The notes under the pieces: generated by a model | Seen by the model: the letters and a program-made list of their open reading frames with translations, nothing else | The model's database searches: none | What the model was told of the DNA's origin: nothing | Shown: piece after piece, positions 1 to 5,001 of the stretch | Position numbering within the stretch: the first letter of the stretch is position 1 | Layout: each line of letters begins with the position of its first letter | Translations under genes and position numbers: made by a program | Origin: Rhodoferax sp. | Lineage (GTDB): Bacteria > Pseudomonadota > Gammaproteobacteria > Burkholderiales > Burkholderiaceae_C | Direction of reading: 5' to 3' | DNA: 5,001 bases | Assembly: GCA_016463455.1 (NCBI GenBank) | Contig: JAEMRG010000160.1 | Span: 1 to 5,001, forward strand

Positions 1-51
1 ATCGACAACTTTATGGAAATAATTGGGGTCACTGACGTTGGTGGGGATCAT
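1..51 (-). CDS. N-terminus of a probable GltD-like NAD(P)-dependent oxidoreductase (partial)
   Basis: Only the first 17 codons are present, read leftwards from the ATG at 51-49; the gene runs off the left edge. They encode MIPTNVSDPNYFHKVVD. The start is supported by an AAGGA ribosome binding site at 63-59, seven bases upstream of the ATG. From memory, this peptide resembles the opening of FAD/NAD(P)H-binding proteins related to the glutamate synthase small subunit, where a similar 'HKVVD' stretch leads into a cysteine-rich 'CQ-ACPAHTPVPEY' segment that binds iron-sulfur clusters. That cysteine segment would lie just outside the window, so the family call rests on very few residues. Such proteins pass electrons between NAD(P)H and iron-sulfur partners in the cytoplasm. 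The gene is divergent from the cupin gene. I am fairly sure that a gene starts here, and much less sure of its family. Confidence 0.5.
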   Translation of the reverse strand, partial: MIPTNVSDPNYFHKVVD

Positions 52-241
52 CCTTAATTCCTTAGTAACAGTTTTATATTGCCCACTTTAAAGAGTAGCC
101 CTTCATCTGATCTCTATGAATAGAGTAATCCCTTATGACCCTCAACAATGTATTACTTAGAACTATCTTTAGTGATGAATCAGTTAATTCCTAATTTGAC
201 AATGCCAGTATTTGGCTATCAAATCGGTCAAAGGAGGCCTT
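52..241. promoter_or_regulatory. Divergent AT-rich intergenic region
   Basis: This spacer separates two divergent starts and should carry promoters for both. On the plus strand a perfect TTGACA (196-201) has TCAAAT (219-224) 17 bases on, but transcription from it would begin inside the cupin ribosome binding site, so it is doubtful. On the minus strand TATAAA (78-73) sits a suitable distance before the leftward ATG but lacks a recognisable -35 box. A short inverted repeat, CTCTAT (112-117) and ATAGAG (120-125), could be an operator half-site pair. None of these is strong alone, and no gene is visible in the region. Confidence 0.3.
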
Positions 242-517
242 ATGAAAACCTTTGAACAATTTAAAGCTGCCACTATGGCTGAGGGATTTGACGAAGTTTT
301 AACCCGTGAATGGGAAGCTAATCACGAGACCCCTGTACACGAGCACCCGTTTGAAGCGTTTGGATTCATCGTCAAAGGAGAGTTTTGGCTCACCATGGAT
401 GGAAACGCGACCCATCTGCACCAAGGTGACACCTTTAGAGTTGCCAGATATATGCCACATCAGGAAAAATATGGCCCTCATGGCGCGTCCCTATGGATTG
501 CTAGGATGAACCAATAA
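242..517 (+). CDS. Small single-domain cupin protein
   Basis: A 91-residue protein consisting of one cupin beta-barrel. The ATG at 242 is chosen because AAAGGAGG (230-237) sits just before it; a TTG ten codons upstream stays in frame but would place this ribosome binding site inside the gene. Cupin motif 1 is clear: His33-x-His35-x2-Glu38, followed by Gly46. Motif 2 begins at Gly62-Asp63 and contains Pro72-His73. His33, His35, Glu38 and His73 are the likely metal ligands. There is no signal peptide, so it should be cytoplasmic. Small cupins of this kind include metal-binding enzymes (isomerases, dioxygenases) and sugar- or ligand-sensing proteins. The sequence alone does not say which, and the neighbours give no clear pathway. 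Its base composition is less GC-rich than that of the oxidoreductase genes to the right. Confidence 0.85.
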   Translation: MKTFEQFKAATMAEGFDEVLTREWEANHETPVHEHPFEAFGFIVKGEFWLTMDGNATHLHQGDTFRVARYMPHQEKYGPHGASLWIARMNQ

Positions 518-552
518 AAATAACGCCCACCTGGCTGCATGGTTATATTTTT
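516..552 (+). terminator. Possible weak terminator after the cupin gene
   Basis: AAAAATAAC (516-524) can pair with GTTAT (542-546) and the T-run at 548-552, with one bulged A. The stem is almost entirely A-T, and the large loop contains only a minor GCC/GGC pairing (525-527 with 533-535). It ends in T5, as a rho-independent terminator would, but the weak stem makes this a tentative call. Confidence 0.25.
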
Positions 553-847
553 AGGACTTATTGGCTGTATTGCGCCACATCACAGCAATTGATGAGCCTT
601 GAAGAGGATAAATTTCTTCAGACAAAGCTTGAAACATCAAAAAAGGTGTTGACGCCGACGCCAAGTTGACTATCGCTGCCGATTTTGACTGACAAGGGGA
701 GATGGCCTCAAACCCGCATAGACCACTGAATTTCCAACCCAAGGGATGGTCATCTATTTTCGGCTCACATAATCAAATTAACGTCGGCGCCAACAAGGCT
801 TCACCTTGCGTAAATGAAATGGCGATATTGTGCCGCCTCAGCAGCCG
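518..847. other. Convergent intergenic stretch without a supported gene
   Basis: This gap lies between the 3' ends of the cupin gene and the Cys-rich gene. Open frames on both strands are short, start at TTG or without a ribosome binding site, and resemble no family I know. The only structure I see is the inverted pair at 647-795, listed separately, and the start of the direct repeat at 807. Confidence 0.6.
647..795. repeat. 149-bp inverted-repeat-bounded element (MITE-like candidate)
   Basis: TGTTGACGCCGACG (647-660) and CGTCGGCGCCAACA (782-795) are reverse complements at 13 of 14 positions. The unit begins TGTTG and ends CAACA, and the bases immediately outside are AGG on both sides (644-646 and 796-798), as a 3-bp target duplication would leave. 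The 121-base interior has no coding potential. This layout fits a miniature inverted-repeat element, but there is a single copy here and 14-base arms can arise by chance. It could equally be a long-range RNA stem. Confidence 0.3.
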
Positions 848-969
848 TCAACTGCCGCCCCAGCCAGACGGGCCATCACCTTTTTTTGGTTTTGGCGCGG
901 GGTTGGGATAAATTGCGTCATATTGTTTTTTGCGGATCATCTGCAAACAGTCGCCTCGCAGATTGGCAG
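807..969. repeat. Left copy of a 163-bp direct repeat
   Basis: Matches 4839-5001 in the same orientation without gaps. The only differences are at 812, 824, 838 and 847. All four fall downstream of the Cys-rich gene's stop codon; the 122 bases inside the gene (848-969) are identical. The match stops on the right only because the window ends, so the true repeat is probably longer. Confidence 0.95.
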
Positions 970-1180
970 TCTTGATCTTTTCGCAAGTGTAGGAATTGGG
1001 CTGAACTTTGGCCTGGCACATCAAACGAACGTCAGACACTTTGACGTCTTCGCAAAAACGGGGGTTGTTTTGCTGCACGGCATTGCACGTGGCTCGTTCA
1101 TCGCCCTTGAGGGCGTTGCAGTCCTGCGCCCAACCAGACACGAACCATGCGCTAGCGATTAATGCCCAAACATAACGCAT
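848..1180 (-). CDS. Small exported protein with periodic cysteines, function unknown
   Basis: A 110-residue protein. The start at 1180 is chosen because AAGGAAAC (1191-1184) precedes it; a start ten codons further upstream would put that site inside the gene. Residues 1-18 form a signal peptide with a hydrophobic core and likely cleavage after Ala18 (S-G-W-A before Gln-Asp). The mature part has six cysteines at 21, 32, 43, 55, 66 and 78, every 11-12 residues. They resolve into three repeats of 22-23 residues starting at Cys21, Cys43 and Cys66. Each follows Cys-x2-[Leu/Val/Ile]-Lys-x(3,4)-Arg-x2-Cys. This suggests helical hairpins held by disulfides in the periplasm or outside the cell. The tail (92-110) is rich in Pro, Lys and Gly and is probably disordered. 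I do not recognise a named family. The 3' part is duplicated at the right end of the window. Confidence 0.8.
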   Translation of the reverse strand: MRYVWALIASAWFVSGWAQDCNALKGDERATCNAVQQNNPRFCEDVKVSDVRLMCQAKVQPNSYTCEKIKTANLRGDCLQMIRKKQYDAIYPNPAPKPKKGDGPSGWGGS

Positions 1181-1202
1181 GATGTTTCCTTGTGATGCAA
1201 CA

Positions 1203-1275
1203 CCCAACATACGCTGTTGGGGCCAACATACAAGGGATCAAACCCTTGTGCAGGGACGGTCCAAGCCTTGTGCCA
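1203..1275 (-). promoter_or_regulatory. Hairpin cluster and direct repeat upstream of the Cys-rich gene
   Basis: This lies just upstream of the Cys-rich gene's ribosome binding site. CCCAACA (1203-1209) pairs with TGTTGGG (1215-1221). The same TGTTGG (1215-1220) can instead pair with CCAACA (1223-1228), giving two mutually exclusive stems. ACAAGGG (1230-1236) pairs with CCCTTGT (1243-1249), and CCTTG (1266-1270) with CAAGG (1274-1278). CCAACATAC occurs twice (1204-1212 and 1223-1231), 19 bases apart, about two helical turns. The layout could be a folded 5' leader or tandem operator sites. I found no convincing -35/-10 pair here. Confidence 0.4.
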
Positions 1276-1783
1276 AGGGGCAACTTGTCAGAGAGGTGTC
1301 GCCTGCAATGCAGTAGCTAGTGCGCGCATCCACTGCTCACGGCTAGCAAAAGTTTCCTGGTCCTAGATCAACGGCTGGGTAATGGCTTCAATGTCTGCTT
1401 CGGGCAGCAGCACTTTGCTGGATGCACTGCAAGACGAAGATTTTGGCTGGCGCCTCAGGATCATCACAGAGGGTGAAGTGGGCCTGGGTTGGTTCATCGG
1501 TGCAGTTATCCGGGTTTTGACCCCGCTATTTTGCCCCAAATGTTCGACGACACCGTCGGGGCTCGAATCAAAAAAAGGCAAAAGTTCCACGACGGCTGAA
1601 TGGCTCGAACCGGCACACCGCGCAGTGGCAGCACAAGACCAGAGATGCCTTGATGCCGGTGCTGACTAAGTCTGGTGTTTCGGCTTGCAAGGGATGCGAA
1701 TAATTCTTTGTAATTAAATTTCTGGCCCTCCAGATGTCTCCAGGGTGTCTCACATACCCACTGCACCAAAGGCAACTCCAGGG
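1276..1783. other. Roughly 500 bases without a supported gene
   Basis: Open frames exist on both strands here: about 95 codons rightwards from 1382, and about 114 and 75 codons leftwards from 1850 and 1590. They overlap one another, lack good ribosome binding sites, and encode no motif or family I recognise. The leftward 1850 frame would also run through the operon's promoter region. The overlapping open frames could be a decayed gene, but nothing in the sequence names it. I see no tRNA, IS end or array. Confidence 0.5.
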
Positions 1784-1813
1784 TTGACCTATTTTGCTTC
1801 GCGTCTATTAATA
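1784..1813 (+). promoter_or_regulatory. Probable sigma-70 promoter of the iorAB operon
   Basis: TTGACC (1784-1789) resembles a -35 box and TATTAA (1806-1811), within the run TATTAATA, a -10 box, with a 16-base spacer. Transcription would begin near 1818, leaving a leader of roughly 45 bases before the ATG at 1865. A second TTGACC at 1843-1848 has no suitable -10 box before the gene. Confidence 0.5.
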
Positions 1814-1864
1814 GTAGTATGAACAGGACGCTAATGAGGGCGTTGACCACAATGAGGGGACACC

Positions 1865-2320
1865 ATGGCTCGATTCAACCTGAAGGTTAATGGCAAAGCG
1901 CGTACTGTCGACGCTGATGCCGATACACCCTTGCTTTATGTACTGCGCGATAACCTCGCGCTGCGCGGTCCGCGCTTCGGGTGCGGCCTCGGGCAGTGCG
2001 GTGCTTGCACGGTTCACGTCAACGGCCAAGCGCAGCGCTCCTGTGTGCTGCCGATCAGCAGCGTCAAGGGCGAAGTCACCACGCTCGAAGGCTTGGGCAC
2101 GGTCGCAGCACCGGGCAAGTTGCAGCAAGCTTTCATCACCGAGCAAGCGGCCCAGTGCGGCTATTGCGCAAACGGCATGATCATGACCTCCGCAGCACTG
2201 CTGGCCAAGAACCGCAATCCCAGCGAGACCGATATTCGCAACGCGCTCGCCGGCAACCTCTGCCGGTGCGGCACCCATCAACGCATAGTTGCCGCGGTCA
2301 AGCGTGCAGCTACTGCCTAG
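1865..2320 (+). CDS. iorA: Isoquinoline 1-oxidoreductase-type small subunit, two [2Fe-2S] clusters
   Basis: A 151-residue electron-transfer subunit of a molybdenum hydroxylase of the xanthine oxidase family, full length for the family. The N-terminal plant-type ferredoxin domain (1-78) binds a [2Fe-2S] cluster through Cys40, Cys45, Cys48 and Cys60 in the pattern CxxxxCGxC. The helical C-terminal domain (80-148) binds the second cluster through Cys98 and Cys101 (QCGYC) and Cys133 and Cys135 (CRCG). In related enzymes the Gln before the first of these contacts the pterin cofactor. The clusters take electrons from the molybdenum centre of the large subunit encoded ten bases downstream. The start at 1865 follows GAGGGGA (1854-1860). 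There is no signal peptide, so export would depend on the Tat signal of its partner. The family is certain. The symbol is assigned by resemblance to IorA, and the substrate is unknown. Confidence 0.93.
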   Translation: MARFNLKVNGKARTVDADADTPLLYVLRDNLALRGPRFGCGLGQCGACTVHVNGQAQRSCVLPISSVKGEVTTLEGLGTVAAPGKLQQAFITEQAAQCGYCANGMIMTSAALLAKNRNPSETDIRNALAGNLCRCGTHQRIVAAVKRAATA

Positions 2321-2330
2321 GGAGTCGAAG

Positions 2331-4586
2331 ATGACTGTACTTCACTCAGGTTTTGATCGCCGAGCCTTCCTGAAGGCTTCTGGCGCACTCACTGTTGGCT
2401 TCTCGATGCTCGGCGCACGCATTGCCGATGCGGCCATCGAATCGTCCGCGTCCCTGCGGCCACCGAAGTCTGTGATCAACGAAGCGATCGATTCATGGTT
2501 GGTGATCAGCCCTAATAATCGCATAACGGTCTTCTCGGGCAAGGTGGACCTCGGCACCGGCGCCCGCACTGCGCTTGCGCAAATGGCCGCTGAAGAACTC
2601 GATGTGGCTTTCGATCAGATCGAAATGGTCATGGGCGATACCGCGACGACGCCGGATCAATGGCTGACCGCCGGTAACCTAACCATCTTCCAAGGTGGCT
2701 CTGAGTTGCGCCGCGCTGCGGCCAGTGCCCGCCGCGTACTAGTCGATCGCGCCGCCCAGCGCCTGGGTGCGTCGGTCGGTGAATTGATCGTAGAAGACGG
2801 CGTGGTTCGCGTCAAAACCAATCCGCGTCGCGCGGTGGCTTACAGCGAGCTGTTAGGCAGCGGACTGCAATTGAAGGTCGATCCGAAGATCGAGTTGCGC
2901 AAGTCCACCCAGTACAAGTTGATTGGCAAGTCGATTCCGCGCGTCGATATTCCTGCAAAGGTCACCGGTGAATTTGAATACGTGCACGATGTGCGCCTGC
3001 CGGGCATGTTGCATGCGCGGGTGGTGCGCCCTGACGATCTCGGCGCAAAGCTGGTGTCGTTTGACGATTCAGCCGCCAAGCGGGTGGGCGGCTTCGTCCA
3101 GACGGTGCGCAAGGGTGATTTCATTGCGGTGGTCGCACGCAGCGAATGGGGCGCGGTCAAGGCTGCTCGCGCCTTGAAGGTCAATTGGTCGGCTGGCACA
3201 GGTCTGCCCGATCAGGCCACTGTGTTCACTCACTGGCGCAATCGTCCGGTCGCAAAGGAAGAAGTAACCCAGACGGCGGGTGATGTTCAGGCGGCCCTGC
3301 AAGGTGCGGCCATACGGGTCAAGGCCTCTTATGAGTTCGCCGTTCAGACGCACGCCACGATTGGACCGTCGTGCGCCGTTGCCGACTTCAAAGGGGGCAA
3401 GCTCACCGTTTGGACCTCATCGCAAGCGACGCACTCAATGGTGCACGAGCTTTCTGTGGTCACCAAGATGCCGAAAGACGCGATCCGCTTGGTGTTTCTT
3501 GAAGGCGCGGGCTGCTACGGGCGCAACGGCACCGAGGATGCCGCTGCCGATGCGGCATTGATTTCGCAGGAAATCAGCAAGCCAGTGAGGGTTCAGTGGA
3601 GTCGCGCCGACGAGACAGCCCGCGCACCCAAGAGCCCGCCCCGTGCGATGGACATGGAAGCCGGCCTCGACGCACAGGGCAACGTTGTCGCCTGGTCGGG
3701 TGATTTCTATATCGCGCTCAACCATGTGGCCGCTTTCAAGCCGCTCGACTTCCCCTTGTTGGCTGCGACCGAGACCGGCATCCCGCGGCCGGGCAATTGG
3801 GTGGGGTTCTTGTTTCAGAACTCGGGGCAGCCCTACGGTTTCCCAAATATCAAAGTGAACACGAAGCACATAGCCGAGGCCTTCTTTCGCTCGTCTCATT
3901 TGCGCAGTCCGGGTCGAATCGAAAACAGCTTTGCCAATGAAGCCTTCATGGACGAACTGGTCGCAGCTGCCAAAGCCGATCCGCTTGAATACCGACTGCG
4001 CTATATGAAAGATCCGCGCGCTATTGAGGCGATTCAGACTGCGGCCAAACTTGCCAATTGGCAAGCGCGTCCGGGGCCGAATCCGAGCGCGGGCTCAGGC
4101 GATGTGGTCAAAGGCCGTGGCATCGCCTATATGCGCTATAACAACACCATCACCTATGTGGCTGCGGTCGCGGAAGTGGAGGTCACCAAGTCGACCGGTG
4201 CGATCAAGGTCACCCGCATCTGCTTGGCCCACGACTGCGGTGAGATGGTGAACCCGGACGGAGTGGCCAATCAGGTCGAGGGAGGCATACTGCAAACCGT
4301 CAGCCGCACCTTGATGGAAAACGTGACATGGGATCGCACCAAGGTGACCAGTGTGGACTGGGCGACCTACCCGATTTCCCGCTTTCCGGACATGCCCAAA
4401 GTCGAGATCGCTTTGCTCGATCGCCCGGGTGCTGCGGCCTGGGGCGCCGGTGAGCCGGCGCCTTGCGCCATCCCAGGCGCGATCGCCAACGCGGTGTTTG
4501 ACGCCACGGGTGTACGCTTGCGGTCCTTGCCATTCACGCCTGACAAGGTCAAGACAGCGCTGGCGGCGGGGCCAGTGCGCGCTTAG
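2331..4586 (+). CDS. iorB: Tat-exported molybdopterin-binding large subunit, isoquinoline 1-oxidoreductase type
   Basis: A 751-residue catalytic subunit, near the usual size for IorB-like proteins. The ATG at 2331 is chosen because AGGGAG (2319-2324), overlapping the stop codon of the small subunit, precedes it by six bases; longer in-frame versions overlap iorA. Arg10-Arg11 in DRRAFLK, a hydrophobic stretch (about 17-28) and A-D-A before residue 35 form a Tat signal. In this subfamily a cofactor-binding segment usually found near the C-terminus comes early (about 56-140, GKVDLGTG at 70-77). The aldehyde oxidase hammerhead domain (about 200-285) follows, then the main molybdopterin domains (about 330-745). 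Glu708 in GAGEPA (705-710) matches the catalytic glutamate that activates water in the family. The reaction is expected to be hydroxylation of an N-heteroaromatic ring or oxidation of an aldehyde, with water as oxygen donor. The cofactor is probably molybdopterin cytosine dinucleotide. No cytochrome domain is fused, unlike nicotinate dehydrogenase NicB. The exact substrate cannot be read from the sequence. Confidence 0.92.
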   Translation: MTVLHSGFDRRAFLKASGALTVGFSMLGARIADAAIESSASLRPPKSVINEAIDSWLVISPNNRITVFSGKVDLGTGARTALAQMAAEELDVAFDQIEMVMGDTATTPDQWLTAGNLTIFQGGSELRRAAASARRVLVDRAAQRLGASVGELIVEDGVVRVKTNPRRAVAYSELLGSGLQLKVDPKIELRKSTQYKLIGKSIPRVDIPAKVTGEFEYVHDVRLPGMLHARVVRPDDLGAKLVSFDDSAAKRVGGFVQTVRKGDFIAVVARSEWGAVKAARALKVNWSAGTGLPDQATVFTHWRNRPVAKEEVTQTAGDVQAALQGAAIRVKASYEFAVQTHATIGPSCAVADFKGGKLTVWTSSQATHSMVHELSVVTKMPKDAIRLVFLEGAGCYGRNGTEDAAADAALISQEISKPVRVQWSRADETARAPKSPPRAMDMEAGLDAQGNVVAWSGDFYIALNHVAAFKPLDFPLLAATETGIPRPGNWVGFLFQNSGQPYGFPNIKVNTKHIAEAFFRSSHLRSPGRIENSFANEAFMDELVAAAKADPLEYRLRYMKDPRAIEAIQTAAKLANWQARPGPNPSAGSGDVVKGRGIAYMRYNNTITYVAAVAEVEVTKSTGAIKVTRICLAHDCGEMVNPDGVANQVEGGILQTVSRTLMENVTWDRTKVTSVDWATYPISRFPDMPKVEIALLDRPGAAAWGAGEPAPCAIPGAIANAVFDATGVRLRSLPFTPDKVKTALAAGPVRA

Positions 4587-4609
4587 GCTTAGCATTGTCT
4601 ATGCACGCG

Positions 4610-4636
4610 ATGTGCGCCAAAGTCTGGGGCGCACAT
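4610..4636 (+). repeat. Hairpin just after the iorB stop
   Basis: ATGTGCGCC (4610-4618) pairs perfectly with GGCGCACAT (4628-4636) around a nine-base loop, starting 24 bases past the iorB stop. No T-run follows, so it may protect the 3' end of the transcript or act together with the second hairpin downstream rather than terminate by itself. Confidence 0.45.
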
Positions 4637-4660
4637 GAGGGTGTGCTCTAGATGCCCAAA

Positions 4661-4681
4661 GCCAACCCGAATCGGGTTGGC
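4661..4681. terminator. Probable terminator hairpin of the iorAB operon
   Basis: GCCAACCCG (4661-4669) pairs perfectly with CGGGTTGGC (4673-4681) around a three-base loop. It is preceded by AAA and followed by CTT. The strong GC stem and position after the operon fit a transcription terminator, although the T-run is very short. The symmetrical flanks mean it could act in either direction, also stopping leftward transcripts. Confidence 0.6.
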
Positions 4682-4838
4682 CTTGAGTCATATGTTCTGC
4701 GCAGGCGGGTGCCTTGAGGGCTTGACTTGCGAGTGATCCCAATGGCGCCAAGGTGGAACTCGACTTTGATCCGTCTGAGTCACTGTAAGCAGAAATTCAG
4801 GCTCTTTAAAACTATATAAATCAACAACTCGATGACAG
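4682..4838. other. Intergenic stretch, no gene seen
   Basis: No open frame with a ribosome binding site is present. The right part (about 4800-4830) is AT-rich. The segment shows no visible similarity to the region left of the other repeat copy (before 807), so the direct repeat boundary is sharp here. Confidence 0.5.
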
Positions 4839-5001
4839 TGCGTGAATGAAATGGCTATATTGTGCCGCCGCAGCAGCCCTCAACTGCCGCCCCAGCCAGA
4901 CGGGCCATCACCTTTTTTTGGTTTTGGCGCGGGGTTGGGATAAATTGCGTCATATTGTTTTTTGCGGATCATCTGCAAACAGTCGCCTCGCAGATTGGCA
5001 G
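4839..5001. repeat. Right copy of the 163-bp direct repeat
   Basis: Matches 807-969 with four substitutions (at 4844, 4856, 4870 and 4879) and no gaps. It is cut by the window end. The offset between the copies is exactly 4032 bases, and the iorAB operon lies between them. Confidence 0.95.
4880..5001 (-). CDS. C-terminal part of a second copy of the Cys-rich exported protein (partial)
   Basis: The stop codon is at 4882-4880, and the frame stays open to the window edge, giving the last 39 residues. These are identical, in DNA as well as protein, to the C-terminus of the gene at 848-1180. They include the last cysteine of the series (equivalent to Cys78) and the Pro/Lys/Gly-rich tail. Whether the rest of the gene is intact, and has its own signal peptide and repeats, cannot be seen. 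It points leftwards, towards the iorAB operon and its terminator hairpins. It could be a complete paralogue or a truncated duplicate. Confidence 0.8.
   Translation of the reverse strand, partial: ANLRGDCLQMIRKKQYDAIYPNPAPKPKKGDGPSGWGGS

Noticed and set aside
551..742. Minus-strand open frame of 63 codons
   Set aside because: It starts at TTG without a ribosome binding site, resembles nothing known to me, and overlaps the inverted-repeat element.
830..1162. Plus-strand open frame of 110 codons opposite the Cys-rich gene
   Set aside because: It is antisense to a gene with a signal peptide, ribosome binding site and internal repeats, and has no motif of its own.
1382..1669. Plus-strand open frame of 95 codons
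   Set aside because: It has no convincing ribosome binding site and no known motif; other frames overlap it fully. It is kept only as a possible relic in the description of this stretch.
1506..1850. Minus-strand open frame of 114 codons with a hydrophobic start
   Set aside because: It runs through the probable iorAB promoter, has no clear ribosome binding site, and its sequence after the first 15 residues has no recognisable protein features.
1808..2281. Minus-strand open frame (157 codons) opposite the small subunit gene
   Set aside because: It is a shadow of the iron-sulfur subunit, whose eight cluster cysteines fix the true frame.
2289..2330. Upstream extension of the large subunit by 14 codons
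   Set aside because: It would overlap the small subunit gene and place the ribosome binding site inside the coding region; the ATG at 2331 puts the twin-arginine motif at a normal distance from the start.
3435..4064. Long minus-strand open frame (209 codons) inside the large subunit gene
   Set aside because: GC-rich coding sequence commonly leaves long antisense frames; the plus strand carries an unmistakable conserved enzyme.
4720..4788. Short open stretch reading NGAKVELDFDPSESL before a stop near 4788
   Set aside because: It looks protein-like but is only about 20 codons after an in-frame stop, has no start signal, and cannot be tied to any family.
807..5001. Reading the two direct repeats as ends of a composite transposon
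   Set aside because: The repeats are parts of a host-like secreted protein gene, with no transposase, no terminal inverted repeats and no target duplication visible.

Overview
The window looks like a chromosomal segment of a Gram-negative bacterium, most likely a proteobacterium. A betaproteobacterium of the Burkholderiales kind is my best guess, from the type of molybdenum hydroxylase, the secreted Cys-rich protein and the moderately GC-rich coding style. This placement is inference; there is no rRNA or other marker gene. Base composition is uneven: the left end and several gaps are AT-rich, while the two oxidoreductase genes are clearly GC-richer.

Left part (1-850). The first 51 bases hold the start of a minus-strand gene running off the window. 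Its 17 residues resemble the N-terminus of a GltD-like NAD(P)H-dependent oxidoreductase family. A 190-base divergent spacer follows, then a plus-strand single-domain cupin (242-517) with a strong ribosome binding site. Between the cupin and the next gene is a 330-base stretch with no convincing gene. It contains a pair of 14-base inverted arms (647-660 and 782-795) flanked by the same three bases, which could be a small non-autonomous mobile element.

Middle (848-1860). A minus-strand gene (1180 down to 848) encodes a small exported protein with six cysteines spaced every 11-12 residues, which resolve into three internal repeats. Its upstream region is packed with short hairpins and a 9-base direct repeat. 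About 500 bases after that hold no gene I can support. A good promoter candidate (1784-1813) lies in front of the oxidoreductase operon.

Right part (1865-4586). Two tightly spaced plus-strand genes encode a two-subunit molybdenum hydroxylase of the isoquinoline 1-oxidoreductase (IorAB) type. One is a small subunit with two [2Fe-2S] clusters. The other is a large molybdopterin-binding subunit with a Tat signal. The small subunit has no signal of its own, so the pair is probably assembled in the cytoplasm and exported folded. No FAD subunit, cytochrome or maturation factor lies in the window, so the electron acceptor must be elsewhere. Two hairpins follow the operon.

The last 122 bases (4880-5001) are an exact copy of the 3' end of the Cys-rich gene in the same orientation. 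The iorAB operon is therefore sandwiched between two copies of that gene, 4032 bases apart. This flanking duplication, together with the unusual periodic-cysteine protein, is the most noteworthy feature of the window.
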